64,000 nt of DNA. Origin: Nodosilinea sp. FACHB-141. GTDB lineage: Bacteria > Cyanobacteriota > Cyanobacteriia > Phormidesmidales > Phormidesmidaceae. The stretch covers positions 147,019 to 211,018 of the forward strand of contig NZ_JACJPP010000020.1 in assembly GCF_014696135.1 (NCBI RefSeq), written 5' to 3'. Below are positions 8,508-17,091 of the stretch, one piece after another. Positions within the stretch are counted from its first letter, which is position 1. Each line of letters opens with the position of its first letter. The notes below the pieces were generated by a model that worked only from the letters and a program-made list of their open reading frames with translations, was not told the DNA's origin and did not search any database. A program made the translations under genes and the position numbers.

Positions 8508-9467
8508 TCAGTTGAGGGCTTGGATCACCGCGTTGTGGATCGCGCCATTGCTGGCGACGACGCCGGGGTTGTTGGGGAAGCGGGCAGCACTAGCAAAGTC
8601 TAGGGGCTTGCCGTGCATGTCGGTGACGCGGCCTCCGGCTTCTTCGACCACCAACACCCCAGCGGCGTGATCCCAGATTTTTTCCCGGTAGTCGGGGGTT
8701 TTGGGAGACGGCAAGCGCAGGTAGAGGGCAGCCTGCCCTGCTGCTACGGCGGCGTACTTAGCCTGACTATCCATGCGAATCGAGGGGGCGGTGATGCCCA
8801 CAGCTTGAGCCACCTGGGCCTGCTGACTGAGATCGCCATGGCCCGACTCGACACTTTCGACCAGGCGCAGGCGGTCAACATCGTCGGCAGCGGTAACCCT
8901 CAGTCGCTGGGGATTACCGCCCGCTATGGGCATCATCACGGTGCCTTCACCACGCACGGCGGCGAAGAGTAGCCCGGTTTCAGCACCGTCAAAGCTGAGG
9001 AAGGGGCAGCCGAGCACACCCACTTTGATATCGCCATCAACGACCAGAGCTAGAGCGATCGCATACTGGTCGCCGCGCAAAAAGCCCTTGGTGCCGTCGA
9101 TCGGGTCGAGGGTCCAGTAGCGGGAGGCGACGGTGCCGTTGCCGTGGTCAATCCAGTTTAGTACATCGCTGTCGGTGGCACTGGGAATGGTCTGCTGCAC
9201 CTGTTCGGTAACGGCGGTGAGAACGTGGGCGGTTTCGGGCTGGCGCAGGTCAGTGGTGTCTTCTTCGCCGACCACCGGGTCGTTGGGGAAGGCTTCGGCC
9301 AGGGCCTTACAAATCAAGGCCTGAGCCCCATAATCGGCGATGGTGACGGGGCTTTTGTCATTCTTTTCGATGGCGGCGGGGACGAGACCCTGGCGCACGG
9401 CTTCGCAGAGCTGGGCGGCTTGGATGACGGCGGCGATCGCGGTTTGTTTTTCCTGGTCGTAGGGCAT
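8508..9467 (-). CDS. 3'(2'),5'-bisphosphate nucleotidase (HAL2/SAL1-type, inositol monophosphatase fold)
   Basis: 319 residues with the metal-dependent phosphatase signatures VVGEEDTTD (metal-ligand Glu pair), DPIDGTKGFLRGDQYAIALALV, and the C-terminal WDHAAGVLVVEEAGGRVTD. The GTKGFLRGDQYA version of motif 2 is that of HAL2/SAL1 enzymes. These convert 3'-phosphoadenosine 5'-phosphate (PAP), left over from sulfation or sulfate assimilation, to AMP; many also act on inositol phosphates. Cytoplasmic. It lies 60 bases downstream of the PfkB-family kinase gene on the same strand, probably one transcription unit. The spacer is GT/C-rich and the start has no obvious ribosome site. Confidence 0.9.
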   Translation of the reverse strand: MPYDQEKQTAIAAVIQAAQLCEAVRQGLVPAAIEKNDKSPVTIADYGAQALICKALAEAFPNDPVVGEEDTTDLRQPETAHVLTAVTEQVQQTIPSATDSDVLNWIDHGNGTVASRYWTLDPIDGTKGFLRGDQYAIALALVVDGDIKVGVLGCPFLSFDGAETGLLFAAVRGEGTVMMPIAGGNPQRLRVTAADDVDRLRLVESVESGHGDLSQQAQVAQAVGITAPSIRMDSQAKYAAVAAGQAALYLRLPSPKTPDYREKIWDHAAGVLVVEEAGGRVTDMHGKPLDFASAARFPNNPGVVASNGAIHNAVIQALN

Positions 9468-9527
9468 GGGCGGGGGTGGGGGGTAAGAGGGTGGGCAAGT
9501 GGATGGGTGGGGGATTACAAGAGAGCA

Positions 9528-10439
9528 CTATAGCTGGTGGGGTGCATTCTCGATCCAGGTGCGGGGGCCGAAGTGTCGGCAGCTTTGGGCGGCGATTTGG
9601 GCGGCGTGAGTGAGGGCGTCAGGAAAGGGAACTTGTAGGCGGTAGTGGCAAAAGGCTCCGTGGAAAATGTCTCCGGCTCCTAGGGTGTCTTGGACGGGGA
9701 CTTGGGGAACGGGTAAAGTGCCAACGGTGTCGCGATCGCGAAATTGGACGGGGCTGGGGCCGTGGGTGGTGGCGACTTCGGCAATGCCTAGGGCGCTGAG
9801 GGCTGCTAGGGTGTCGGCCTGGCCCGGCAGCTGAAATTTGGCGGCGGCGATGACGCTGGTGGCGAGGGGTAGGACGCTGTCGAAGCCGGGTTTCCAGCTG
9901 CCGGCGTCGATGACGATAGGGATAGCTGAGGACTGGGCGGCGATCGTGACGGTGTGACTGGCGGCCATCTGGTGGCCGTCGATCAGTACGATATCGACAT
10001 CGGTGAGTAAGTCTGGGATGGTTGCATGCGTGGCCTGTCGGCCGACGGCATTGCGGGAGACTACAGCGCGATCGCCTGTAGCAGCGGTAACGAGAATCGT
10101 TGAGAGCGGCGGTGGCGATCGCAGCTGGGGGGTGAGATCTACCACCTCGATATCGCAGGTCGCTAAATCGGCTCGAATGAGATCGGCTAAGGGATGCTGG
10201 CCCAGGGCACCGGCTAGCCTGGCTCGATTCCCTAGGGCAGCAAAGGCGATCGCGGCGTTGGTAGCTGGCCCGCCCGCCACCAGCAAACTCTCCTCAGCGA
10301 CAATTTTCTCATCGCTGCTGGGCACGTGATCGACGCGGTAAATGCAGTCGAGGGTGATCAGCCCCACAAAAAATCCAGTGGCCACGGCGATATTTCTCTC
10401 AGCGGTTTCTAATTGGCAGCGGCAAGCCGTACCCTCCAC
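9528..10439 (-). CDS. PfkB-family carbohydrate kinase
   Basis: 303 residues of the ribokinase fold. The N-terminal strand FFVGLITLDCIYRVDHVP and the substrate loop AGGPATNAAIAFAALG match PfkB signature 1. The C-terminal DTLGAGDIFHGAFCHY is signature 2, with the anion-hole GAGD and catalytic Asp. It phosphorylates a sugar or nucleoside; the substrate cannot be read from sequence. The GGPATN variant resembles kinases grouped with ketohexokinase and sulfofructose kinase. It is the first gene of a minus-strand pair with the HAL2-type phosphatase. It diverges from the small gene at 10530. Confidence 0.88.
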   Translation of the reverse strand: MEGTACRCQLETAERNIAVATGFFVGLITLDCIYRVDHVPSSDEKIVAEESLLVAGGPATNAAIAFAALGNRARLAGALGQHPLADLIRADLATCDIEVVDLTPQLRSPPPLSTILVTAATGDRAVVSRNAVGRQATHATIPDLLTDVDIVLIDGHQMAASHTVTIAAQSSAIPIVIDAGSWKPGFDSVLPLATSVIAAAKFQLPGQADTLAALSALGIAEVATTHGPSPVQFRDRDTVGTLPVPQVPVQDTLGAGDIFHGAFCHYRLQVPFPDALTHAAQIAAQSCRHFGPRTWIENAPHQL

Positions 10440-10529
10440 AGCATAGGTCTAGCCCTGCGTGTAAGGTAAGTAATGCGATCGCCCCATCTTTCGCCCCTTC
10501 TGCTAATTTTTTCGCCGGGTTTCACCAAA

Positions 10530-10715
10530 ATGGCTGATTCGTTACCGCTGTCCTACTTGCCGATGTTTTTGCACTGTGTGATTGGGCTGGTGGCAGCTCA
10601 GGTAGCCCAGCGCAAGGGCTACGACCTGGGTCTGTGGATGGTTTGGGGAATGGTGGGCGGCACGGTGGCCTTAGTAGACGCCCTGCGACGGCCCCAGCAG
10701 TCGCAGCCGCAATGA
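10530..10715 (+). CDS. Small membrane protein overlapping the MFS gene
   Basis: 61 residues from the ATG at 10530 (an ATG at 10473 gives an unconvincing leader). It has two hydrophobic stretches, SYLPMFLHCVIGLVAAQVAQ and LGLWMVWGMVGGTVALVDAL, separated by RKGYD. The stop TGA overlaps the ATG of the MFS transporter (ATGA), an arrangement that implies translational coupling. It may be a small accessory subunit of that carrier, but there is no family I can name. Confidence 0.55.
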   Translation: MADSLPLSYLPMFLHCVIGLVAAQVAQRKGYDLGLWMVWGMVGGTVALVDALRRPQQSQPQ

Positions 10716-11962
10716 TGGCATTCCTACAGCGCTGGCTCAAGGGATGGCTGCCCAACCTCGACCCCCGGGTGTGGATCTTGGCGGGCGGACGGCTGCTGTC
10801 CCAGGTGGGTATTGGTTTTACGCTGTTCTACGCGCCGATTTTTTTTACTGAACAGGTGGGTCTGACGGCCACTCAGGTGGGCCTGGGCATTGGCCTGGGC
10901 TCAGCGGCGGGCATGGCCGGACGGTTTTTAGGTGGGTCGCTGTCCGACTCGCCGCGGTGGGGGCGGCGACCGACACTGCTGGCGTCGGCCCTGGTGTCGG
11001 CAGCGGCAGATGGGGTGCTGGTGCTGGCCAACGATTTTTGGATATTTTTGGCGGGTAACCTGCTGATGGGGTTTGGCGTCGGCCTCTACTGGCCGGCGGC
11101 GGAGTCGGTGGCGGCAGACATCACCGCCCCAGAGCAGCGCAACGAAGCCTATGCCCTGGTGCGCCTAGCCGACAACCTGGGTCTAGGGGTGGGGGTAATC
11201 GCCGGAGGGGCGCTGATTTCGCTGACTGGGGCCTACCGGGCGCTGTTTGCCATTGACGGCATTACGTTTCTGCTGTTTTTTGGCATTATCTATGCCGCCA
11301 TTGCCGAGACGCGCCCGGCGGGGAACGGGGCGCGATCGCTCCTTCAAGGCTGGGGTCAGGCTCTCAGAGACTCCACCCTGATGGTCTACGCTCTGGTCAA
11401 CGTGCTGTTTACGGGCTATCTGGCGCAGATTCAAAGCACGCTGCCCCTCTATCTCAATCGGTTTGCAGGGGGCGAGCAGGGGGTCAGCGAGGGGGCGCTG
11501 AGCCTGCTGTTTACAGGCCATGTGGTGCTGGCGGCGATCGCCCAGTTGCCTACGGCTCGCTGGCTCAACCATTACCGTCCGGCCCAGGGGTTAGTGGCGT
11601 CGGCGCTGCTGTGGGGGCTGGGGTTTGGCCTAGTATGGCAGGCCGGGGTGGGGGCTCAGCCTCTAGTCTGGGCCGGATTGAGTCTGGCTACGATGGCCCT
11701 GGCGATGGTGGCCTACACACCCATTGCCTCGGCGCTGGTGGTGGCCTTGGCCCCAGAGTCACTACGTGGCGTCTACCTGTCGGTGAACTCAATGTGCTGG
11801 GCTGTAGGCTATTTGATCGGCCCCCCACTGGGCGGTTGGGCGCTTGACCAGGGAGATGCAGCTGCCCACGGCTTTTGGCTAGGGCTCATGGCGACGGTGC
11901 TGCCTGCCTTGGCGGTATTGATGTGGCTCGATCGCCGTCTTCGTCATTTAGCACGTTCCTAG
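10712..11962 (+). CDS. Major facilitator superfamily transporter
   Basis: 416 residues starting at the ATG that overlaps the preceding stop; a start 78 bases upstream would run out of frame through the small gene. Twelve hydrophobic segments are visible. The loop 2-3 region reads GRFLGGSLSDSPRWGRRPTL, a clear MFS motif A (G-x3-D-x2-GRR). Helix 4-5 carries GVGLYWPAAESVAADITAPEQRNEAY, typical of drug/metabolite exporters of the DHA1 type. The repeat of the motif in the second half is weak. Substrate unknown. HIP1 sites and base use match its neighbours, so there is no sign of recent transfer. Confidence 0.88.
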   Translation: MMAFLQRWLKGWLPNLDPRVWILAGGRLLSQVGIGFTLFYAPIFFTEQVGLTATQVGLGIGLGSAAGMAGRFLGGSLSDSPRWGRRPTLLASALVSAAADGVLVLANDFWIFLAGNLLMGFGVGLYWPAAESVAADITAPEQRNEAYALVRLADNLGLGVGVIAGGALISLTGAYRALFAIDGITFLLFFGIIYAAIAETRPAGNGARSLLQGWGQALRDSTLMVYALVNVLFTGYLAQIQSTLPLYLNRFAGGEQGVSEGALSLLFTGHVVLAAIAQLPTARWLNHYRPAQGLVASALLWGLGFGLVWQAGVGAQPLVWAGLSLATMALAMVAYTPIASALVVALAPESLRGVYLSVNSMCWAVGYLIGPPLGGWALDQGDAAAHGFWLGLMATVLPALAVLMWLDRRLRHLARS

Positions 11963-12057
11963 CTTCTATTTAGGAATTAAAGAACTAGCTATGGCTTTCC
12001 CTGAACCAAATAGAGATTCAAAGAAATTACAATAATAAGATCAGAATACAGTAGATC

Positions 12058-12300
12058 ATGCCAACCGTACTGAAAATCGGACCATACCGATTCTATTTCT
12101 TTTCTAGAGAAGAGAGCCGAGTGCATATCCATGTTTCCTGCCCTGACGGAGAAGCAAAATTCTGGCTAGATCCCGAAATAGAACTGGCTACCAACCACAA
12201 GCTCTCAAGAGTACAGTTAAAGCAAATTGAAACTCTTATTGAGGAACATTCTGATGATTTCAGAAACGCATGGAATCATTACTTCCAAAACAGAAGTTAG
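12058..12300 (+). CDS. DUF4160 protein, putative toxin-antitoxin partner
   Basis: 80 residues matching DUF4160: MPTVLKIGPYRFYFFSREE, then HIHVSCPDGEAKFWLDPEIELA and a C-terminal helix HKLSRVQLKQIETLIEEH. The family core is a strand with IxxG.RF.F, an acidic-aromatic turn, H-hydrophobic-HV, and a K/A-FWL.P strand. It overlaps by 47 bases the DUF2442 gene that follows; the two families are often paired and are suspected type II toxin-antitoxin modules. The pair is A+T richer than its flanks, consistent with acquisition. Which one would be toxic is not known. Confidence 0.85.
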   Translation: MPTVLKIGPYRFYFFSREESRVHIHVSCPDGEAKFWLDPEIELATNHKLSRVQLKQIETLIEEHSDDFRNAWNHYFQNRS

Positions 12301-12523
12301 CAACATCTCAGTCAACGGCCTGTGGCTACTTTGCAACGATCATGAATATTTTTTGCCCTACGAAGAATTTCCCTGGTTTAGAGACGCACCCGTTAAACAT
12401 GTATTTCATCTAGAAGAACCGCATTCGGGTCATTTGTATTGGCCTGATCTCGATGTTGATTTATCCCTTGAGGTCATCCAACATCCAGAACGGTTTCCCC
12501 TCGTCGCAACCACCGAATCGTAG
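12254..12523 (+). CDS. DUF2442 protein, putative toxin-antitoxin partner
   Basis: 89 residues from the ATG at 12254 (a start at 12227 is possible). It shows the DUF2442 pattern: an N-terminal strand EVSNISVNGLWLLCNDHEYFLPYEEFPWFRDAP, then a hydrophobic turn with HLYWPDLDVDLSLEVIQHPERFP. The PWFRDA and L(D/H)WPDLD(V/I)DL segments are diagnostic. It overlaps DUF4160 by 47 bases, so the two are translated together. The family is small, DNA-binding has been proposed, and no catalytic residues are evident. Confidence 0.85.
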   Translation: MISETHGIITSKTEVSNISVNGLWLLCNDHEYFLPYEEFPWFRDAPVKHVFHLEEPHSGHLYWPDLDVDLSLEVIQHPERFPLVATTES

Positions 12524-12602
12524 ACTGTCGCTGTCACCTTAAATGAAGCATCAAAGCCAACCCTAGCGACATTCAGACTGATTAGTTAGGCCCGATAAAA
12601 GG

Positions 12603-13211
12603 TTAAGGATTCACCGTTTTGACCTGCCAGGTGCCGTCGGGTTGCTGGTCGTAAAGGGTGCGGTTTTGTGGTTCGCCGCGCAGCTCTAGGTGGTCAACAT
12701 GGTCAGGCTCTAGTAGCACCAGACAAAACTCAGCGGGAGGCGTCGCCTGAATTTCTTTAGGCGAAAAGTCGGCCTCGGCGGTGCGGGGCTGGGCCGGGTG
12801 GGGCCAGTAGAACTGCTGGCGGGCGTTATCGGAGAGGTCTTCCCAGGAATTTTGCCGGGCTTGGAGCAGAACTGGATCGGCCTCCGCCGTCACCACCTGG
12901 ATAGCGCCCGCCAGGCGAAACTGCTCGCGGGTGTCGGTGAAGTACCAGCAGGCTTCGGCCGAGGGGTGAGCGGCGATGTCGGTGACCTTGGCGCTGCGTT
13001 GGTCGGTGACTAGGGTGAGGGTGTTGCTGTCGGGCAACCAGCCACGAAACACAACGGTGCGGTTGGCGGGTCGCCCCGCAGGGGTAATCGTGGCCAGCTG
13101 AAAATAGCGACTGTAGGGGCGACTGCGGTTGCGGTGCAGGGCGCGGGCTAGGGCGCTGCGCCAGGGTGCCAGGGCCGAATTTTTTGATAAGGAGGAATCA
13201 GAATCAGACAT
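12603..13211 (-). CDS. Pyridoxamine 5'-phosphate oxidase-like flavoprotein (Npun_F5749 type)
   Basis: 202 residues. The split-barrel flavin fold is shown by YFQLATITPAGRPANRTVVFRGW, the phosphate-binding RSAKVTDIAAHPSAEACWYF, and EQFRLAGAIQVV. The C-terminal half (LVLLEPDHVDHLELRG) follows the cyanobacteria/plant pyridoxamine-phosphate-oxidase-like family, not E. coli PdxH, whose C-terminal PLP-binding motif is absent. It is probably an FMN-dependent oxidoreductase of uncertain substrate. Divergent from the Hsp70 gene at 13362, with about 150 bases between them for both promoters. Confidence 0.85.
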   Translation of the reverse strand: MSDSDSSLSKNSALAPWRSALARALHRNRSRPYSRYFQLATITPAGRPANRTVVFRGWLPDSNTLTLVTDQRSAKVTDIAAHPSAEACWYFTDTREQFRLAGAIQVVTAEADPVLLQARQNSWEDLSDNARQQFYWPHPAQPRTAEADFSPKEIQATPPAEFCLVLLEPDHVDHLELRGEPQNRTLYDQQPDGTWQVKTVNP

Positions 13212-13361
13212 ACTTGAGAGACTGGCTTTTGATTGGGGTAGGCAGTCCTAACCCGAGGGGTAGGCCCTTCTAGTAGAACGTTTGCTGGGTGAGCCTGCAA
13301 GCAAGTATGACTGCCGTCATTCTCCCGGTAGGATGGGTAGCACCGTTTCCTTTCTGAAACT

Positions 13362-14951
13362 ATGGCTATAGCGGTTGATTTTGGCACCAGCAATACTGTC
13401 ATTGCCCGCTGGAACCCAGTTTCTGAAAGTCCGGAAACGGTGGCGTTGCCGGGGCTGAGCTTGAGCTTGGCGACGGTGCCACCGCTGGTACCTAGTTTGG
13501 TTTATGTGGAGAAGCCCCAGGCCGATGGGGTTGTGGTGGGGCAGGCGGTGCGCGATCGCGGCCTCGACATCTCCAGCGATCCTCGCTTTTTCGCTAACGT
13601 TAAGCGCGGCATTGGCACACCGCTGCAGGGGTTTCTGCCCGATATTGATGGGGAATCGCTCTCCTTTGAGCAGTTGGGGGAGTGGTTTTTGCGATCGCTC
13701 TTGACCCAGGTGCGCGCCGTGGCTGGGGAAGACGACAGCTTGGTGCTGACGGTGCCCGTGGACAGCTTTGAGGCCTACCGGCTATGGCTGGGGGATGTGG
13801 CCACCGCGCTGGATTTCAAAGAAGTGCGGCTGCTCGACGAGCCCACCGCCGCCGCGCTGGGCTACGGGCTAAAGGGGGAACAAACCCTGCTGGTGCTCGA
13901 CTTTGGCGGTGGGACGCTGGATTGGTCATTGGTGCGGCTGGTAGCTCCGGCCCAAAAGCAGCCGGTGGGGTTTTTGCTCAAGTGGCGTGGCCAGGGGGCG
14001 GATCAGACCAGCGCCCAAAAGCCCGAGGTGGCGCGGGTGCTGGCCAAGGCGGGAGAAAACCTGGGTGGAGCCGATATTGACGAATGGCTAGTGAATTATT
14101 TTCAGGCCCAGGGCATTGCCGGGGGGGCGGTGGTGCAGCGGTTGGCAGAGCGGCTCAAGATCGCGCTGTCGGAGCAAACTGAGGCGGCGGAAGCCTATTT
14201 TGACGACGAGACCTTTGACACCTACGACCTGGCCTTGACCCGTGACCAGTTCGAGGAGATTCTCGCCCAAAACCAGTTTTTTGAGCGATTAGAAAAGGGG
14301 TTGACCCAGGTTCTGCAGCAGGGTCAGCGTCAGGGCATCGACCTGGATGCGATCGACGCGGTGCTGCTGGTGGGTGGCACGGCACAGATTCCGGCGGTGC
14401 AGCGGTGGGTGACAGAGCGGTTTGGAGCTGAAAAGGTGAGGTGCGATCGCCCCTTTGAGGCCGTGGCCCAGGGAGCCCTGCAAATTGCCCAAGGCCTAGC
14501 GGTCGAAGACTTTCTCTACCACAGCTACGGCATTCGCTACTGGGACCGACGCAACAATCGCCACGGCTGGCACCCCATTCTCAGCCAGGGCCAGCCCTAC
14601 CCTATGTCTGCCCCCGTTGAAATTGCCCTAGGTGCCTCGGTGGAAAAGCAGCCCAGCATTGAGCTGATTGTGGGCGAGTTGGGCTCGGCTAGCACCCAGA
14701 CGGAGGTGTATTTCGAGAATGGTCGCTTAGTGACGCGTCAGCTTAGCGGTGATGCCCCCTCAGTGCAGCCACTGAACGATCGCGAGGGGGCGCGCACCAT
14801 TGCTCAGCTCAATCCGCCGGGGTTTCCGGGCAGCGATCGGGTGCGGGTGCTGTTTCGAGTCGATCGCGATCGGCTGCTGCGGATCACGGTGGAAGACATT
14901 CTCACGGGCAACACGCTGCTAGATAACGAAGCTGTGGTGCGGCTGAGCTAG
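13362..14951 (+). CDS. Hsp70-family (DnaK-like) chaperone, short form
   Basis: 529 residues, shorter than DnaK (about 640). The actin-like ATPase domain (about 1-385) has phosphate 1 AIAVDFGTSNTVIARW, connect-1 DEPTAAALGYG, phosphate 2 LDFGGGTLDWSLV, and the adenosine motif VLLVGGTAQIPAVQRWV. A beta-rich segment follows (about 400-525: ELIVGELGSAS, DRVRVLFRVDRDRLLRITVED), but the helical lid and acidic tail of DnaK are missing. It acts as an ATP-driven folding factor with its own clients; no DnaJ or GrpE gene is adjacent. pyrC starts 20 bases downstream, so the two are probably co-transcribed. Confidence 0.9.
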   Translation: MAIAVDFGTSNTVIARWNPVSESPETVALPGLSLSLATVPPLVPSLVYVEKPQADGVVVGQAVRDRGLDISSDPRFFANVKRGIGTPLQGFLPDIDGESLSFEQLGEWFLRSLLTQVRAVAGEDDSLVLTVPVDSFEAYRLWLGDVATALDFKEVRLLDEPTAAALGYGLKGEQTLLVLDFGGGTLDWSLVRLVAPAQKQPVGFLLKWRGQGADQTSAQKPEVARVLAKAGENLGGADIDEWLVNYFQAQGIAGGAVVQRLAERLKIALSEQTEAAEAYFDDETFDTYDLALTRDQFEEILAQNQFFERLEKGLTQVLQQGQRQGIDLDAIDAVLLVGGTAQIPAVQRWVTERFGAEKVRCDRPFEAVAQGALQIAQGLAVEDFLYHSYGIRYWDRRNNRHGWHPILSQGQPYPMSAPVEIALGASVEKQPSIELIVGELGSASTQTEVYFENGRLVTRQLSGDAPSVQPLNDREGARTIAQLNPPGFPGSDRVRVLFRVDRDRLLRITVEDILTGNTLLDNEAVVRLS

Positions 14952-14971
14952 GTCTGCTTTAGGATGAGACG

Positions 14972-16000
14972 ATGGAAACATTGACCCTGACTCGACCCGA
15001 CGACTGGCACCTGCATCTGCGCGATGGCGCGGCGCTGAAGGCGGTGCTGCCCCACACGGTGCGGCAGTTTGCTCGGGCGATCGTGATGCCTAACTTGAAG
15101 CCTCCGGTGCGCACGGTGGATGAAGCGGCGGCTTACCGCGATCGCATTCTGGCGGCGGTGCCGACGGGCCAGCAGTTTGAGCCACTGATGACCCTCTATC
15201 TCACCGACAACACTCGTCCCGAAGAGATTTTGGCGGCTAAAGCAGCTGAGTTTGTCAAAGCAGTGAAGTACTACCCTGCCGGGGCGACGACGAATTCAGA
15301 TGCTGGCGTCACTGAGATTAGCAAGTGCGATCGCGTCTTTGAGGCGATGCAGCAGGTCAACATGCCGCTACTGCTTCATGGGGAAGTCACCGACTCAGCG
15401 GTTGATATGTTTGATCGCGAGAAAGTGTTTATTGAGAAATACTTGATTCCTTTAAAGCAGCGGTTTCCTCAGTTGCGGGTGGTGCTGGAGCACATTACTA
15501 CCTCAGAGGCGGTGGAGTTTGTGCTGGCGACGGATAACATTGCGGCCACGATCACCCCCCAGCATTTACTGTTTAACCGCAATAGTTTGTTTCAAGGGGG
15601 CTTGCGGCCCCACTACTACTGCCTGCCCATTTTGAAGCGTGAAACTCATCGGCAGGCGCTTTTGCGGGCTGCTACTTCGGGTAATCCTAAGTTTTTTCTG
15701 GGCACCGATAGCGCCCCCCATCCTCGCAATGGCAAAGAAAGCAGCTGTGGTTGTGCTGGGTGTTTTTCAGCATTGCACGCCATGGAGCTGTACGCAGAGG
15801 CGTTTGAAAGTGTTGACGCCCTCGATAAATTGGAGGCATTTGCCAGCTTTTATGGCCCAGACTTCTATCAGATGCCAAGGAATAGCGCTCGCATTACCCT
15901 GAGCAAAACGACCTGGCGTATTCCCGACGAACTGCCTTTTGTCGATGATGGACTGGTGCCGTTGCGGGCTGGGGAAGCAATGACCTGGAAAATGGTCTGA
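14972..16000 (+). CDS. pyrC: Dihydroorotase (PyrC, homodimeric class II)
   Basis: 342 residues, close to E. coli PyrC (348). It reversibly cyclises carbamoyl aspartate to dihydroorotate in UMP synthesis. Zinc ligands are visible in order: DWHLHLRDG (HxH), the carboxylated Lys in [15 protein letters not shown], the His in LLLHGEV, the His in LEHITT, and the Asp in [13 protein letters not shown]. The flexible substrate loop is present. The start ATG lies 20 bases after the Hsp70 stop. A strong hairpin closes the unit downstream. Confidence 0.96.
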   Translation: METLTLTRPDDWHLHLRDGAALKAVLPHTVRQFARAIVMPNLKPPVRTVDEAAAYRDRILAAVPTGQQFEPLMTLYLTDNTRPEEILAAKAAEFVKAVKYYPAGATTNSDAGVTEISKCDRVFEAMQQVNMPLLLHGEVTDSAVDMFDREKVFIEKYLIPLKQRFPQLRVVLEHITTSEAVEFVLATDNIAATITPQHLLFNRNSLFQGGLRPHYYCLPILKRETHRQALLRAATSGNPKFFLGTDSAPHPRNGKESSCGCAGCFSALHAMELYAEAFESVDALDKLEAFASFYGPDFYQMPRNSARITLSKTTWRIPDELPFVDDGLVPLRAGEAMTWKMV

Positions 16001-16023
16001 TAAACTCCGCTTGGCTAATCCCA

Positions 16024-16062
16024 AAAACCGTAGGGGTAAATTGCATTTATCCCTACGGTTTT
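16024..16062 (+). terminator. Hairpin terminator after pyrC, GTAGGGG repeat family
   Basis: An almost perfect 18-bp stem: AAAACCGTAGGGGTAAAT pairs with ATTTATCCCTACGGTTTT across a TGC loop, with one G-T. The end TTTT makes it work as an intrinsic terminator for pyrC, and by symmetry also for the other strand. Its GTAGGGG/CCCTAC core relates it to the REP-like palindromes at 222, 21106, 61834 and 63179. Confidence 0.8.
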
Positions 16063-16122
16063 GCCTCAATGAATGGGGGTAAGTGATTTGATATGAGCTA
16101 TGCTATTCAACATTAATTAGCC

Positions 16123-16806
16123 ATGTCAAAAGAAAAATGGGATAGGAATAGGTTGTTTCTTTCTTCTGGCGAGCTAGAAATAGTTATTAATGAAAACCCG
16201 GTTTCGCTGCAAGCGAGCCGAAGGAAAAAAGATATTATAACGTCAGCAATTTGCAAGGTCACAAGTAATTGTGAATTCATGCTAACCGATGACGTTCAAA
16301 TCTATATTGAATGGTGGATTCATGAGCAAAACAGGTATGAAACTGACTCATCAGCTGATGTGGATAATATAATAAAACCCATACTAGATGCTATTTCTGG
16401 GCCAGATGGAATTCTTATAAATGACTGCCAAGTTCAAGCTGTTGATTGCAGATGGCTAGACTTTTTCAATGCAGAACAAAGGATAAATATCAGAATAAAA
16501 ATGCTTGACCGTGATGGATGGTTGTTAAAAGATGGACTCTTTTTTATGCATATGTGGAATGGTTTATGCTATCCCACATGGATGGATGAAGAAAATCCTG
16601 AAAACACCTTATTAATCGTTGAGCAAATGGAAAGAATGCTTATGTTGAGAGATGAAAGATTGAGGCAGAAAGAAAATTACTATCTAGCAAAGATGCTAAT
16701 GCCAGTTCAGAGAATATTCCATATTTCTCGAATAAAAGGTTTTCCAGTATTTAAAGTTGAAGAGATAAAAGATAAAATTAAAGCAATATTAAAAAATCAA
16801 AGATAA
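16123..16806 (+). CDS. RusA-type Holliday-junction resolvase, A+T-rich gene
   Basis: 227 residues. The N-terminal ~125 match the RusA fold. The catalytic pattern D-x-D-x3-K is present as SADVDNIIKPILDA (D79, D81, K85), and the fourth acidic residue lies in NDCQV (D101), in line with E. coli RusA D70, D72, K76 and D91. RusA cleaves four-way DNA junctions and is usually phage- or prophage-borne. The C-terminal 100 residues are an extension of charged helices (MERMLMLRDERLRQKENYYL...IKDKIKAIL) not found in the 120-residue classical enzyme. The gene is far more A+T rich than its flanks and lacks the HIP1 octamer, so lateral acquisition is likely. There are no other phage genes around it. Confidence 0.8.
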   Translation: MSKEKWDRNRLFLSSGELEIVINENPVSLQASRRKKDIITSAICKVTSNCEFMLTDDVQIYIEWWIHEQNRYETDSSADVDNIIKPILDAISGPDGILINDCQVQAVDCRWLDFFNAEQRINIRIKMLDRDGWLLKDGLFFMHMWNGLCYPTWMDEENPENTLLIVEQMERMLMLRDERLRQKENYYLAKMLMPVQRIFHISRIKGFPVFKVEEIKDKIKAILKNQR

Positions 16807-17091
16807 TTATAATTGTTGGATGAGCGTCTGTGTGTAGCAAGTTGTGGAGCTTCCTGCCTATAACTAAATGCCTATTATTCTATCCATTCTTTAGTCAAAT
16901 TAAGATTCGGCACCCCAAAACTTACGCCTAGCAAGCTCTATGAAAGGAACCTTTTGTATTGTCGCTACCCAAAACTTTATGCACAGCGGCTATTCTCGTC
17001 CTTGCCTTTGCCCATATCTTAGAAGCACTTCAACACCTTCAAGAAGCTAGAACCCGTTATCCTAGAAAAGCTGAGTTTCGAGGGCTACATA

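Noticed and set aside
16123..16806. Prophage island around the RusA-like gene
   Set aside because: No integrase, structural or lysis genes are adjacent; the neighbours are pyrC and trmFO.
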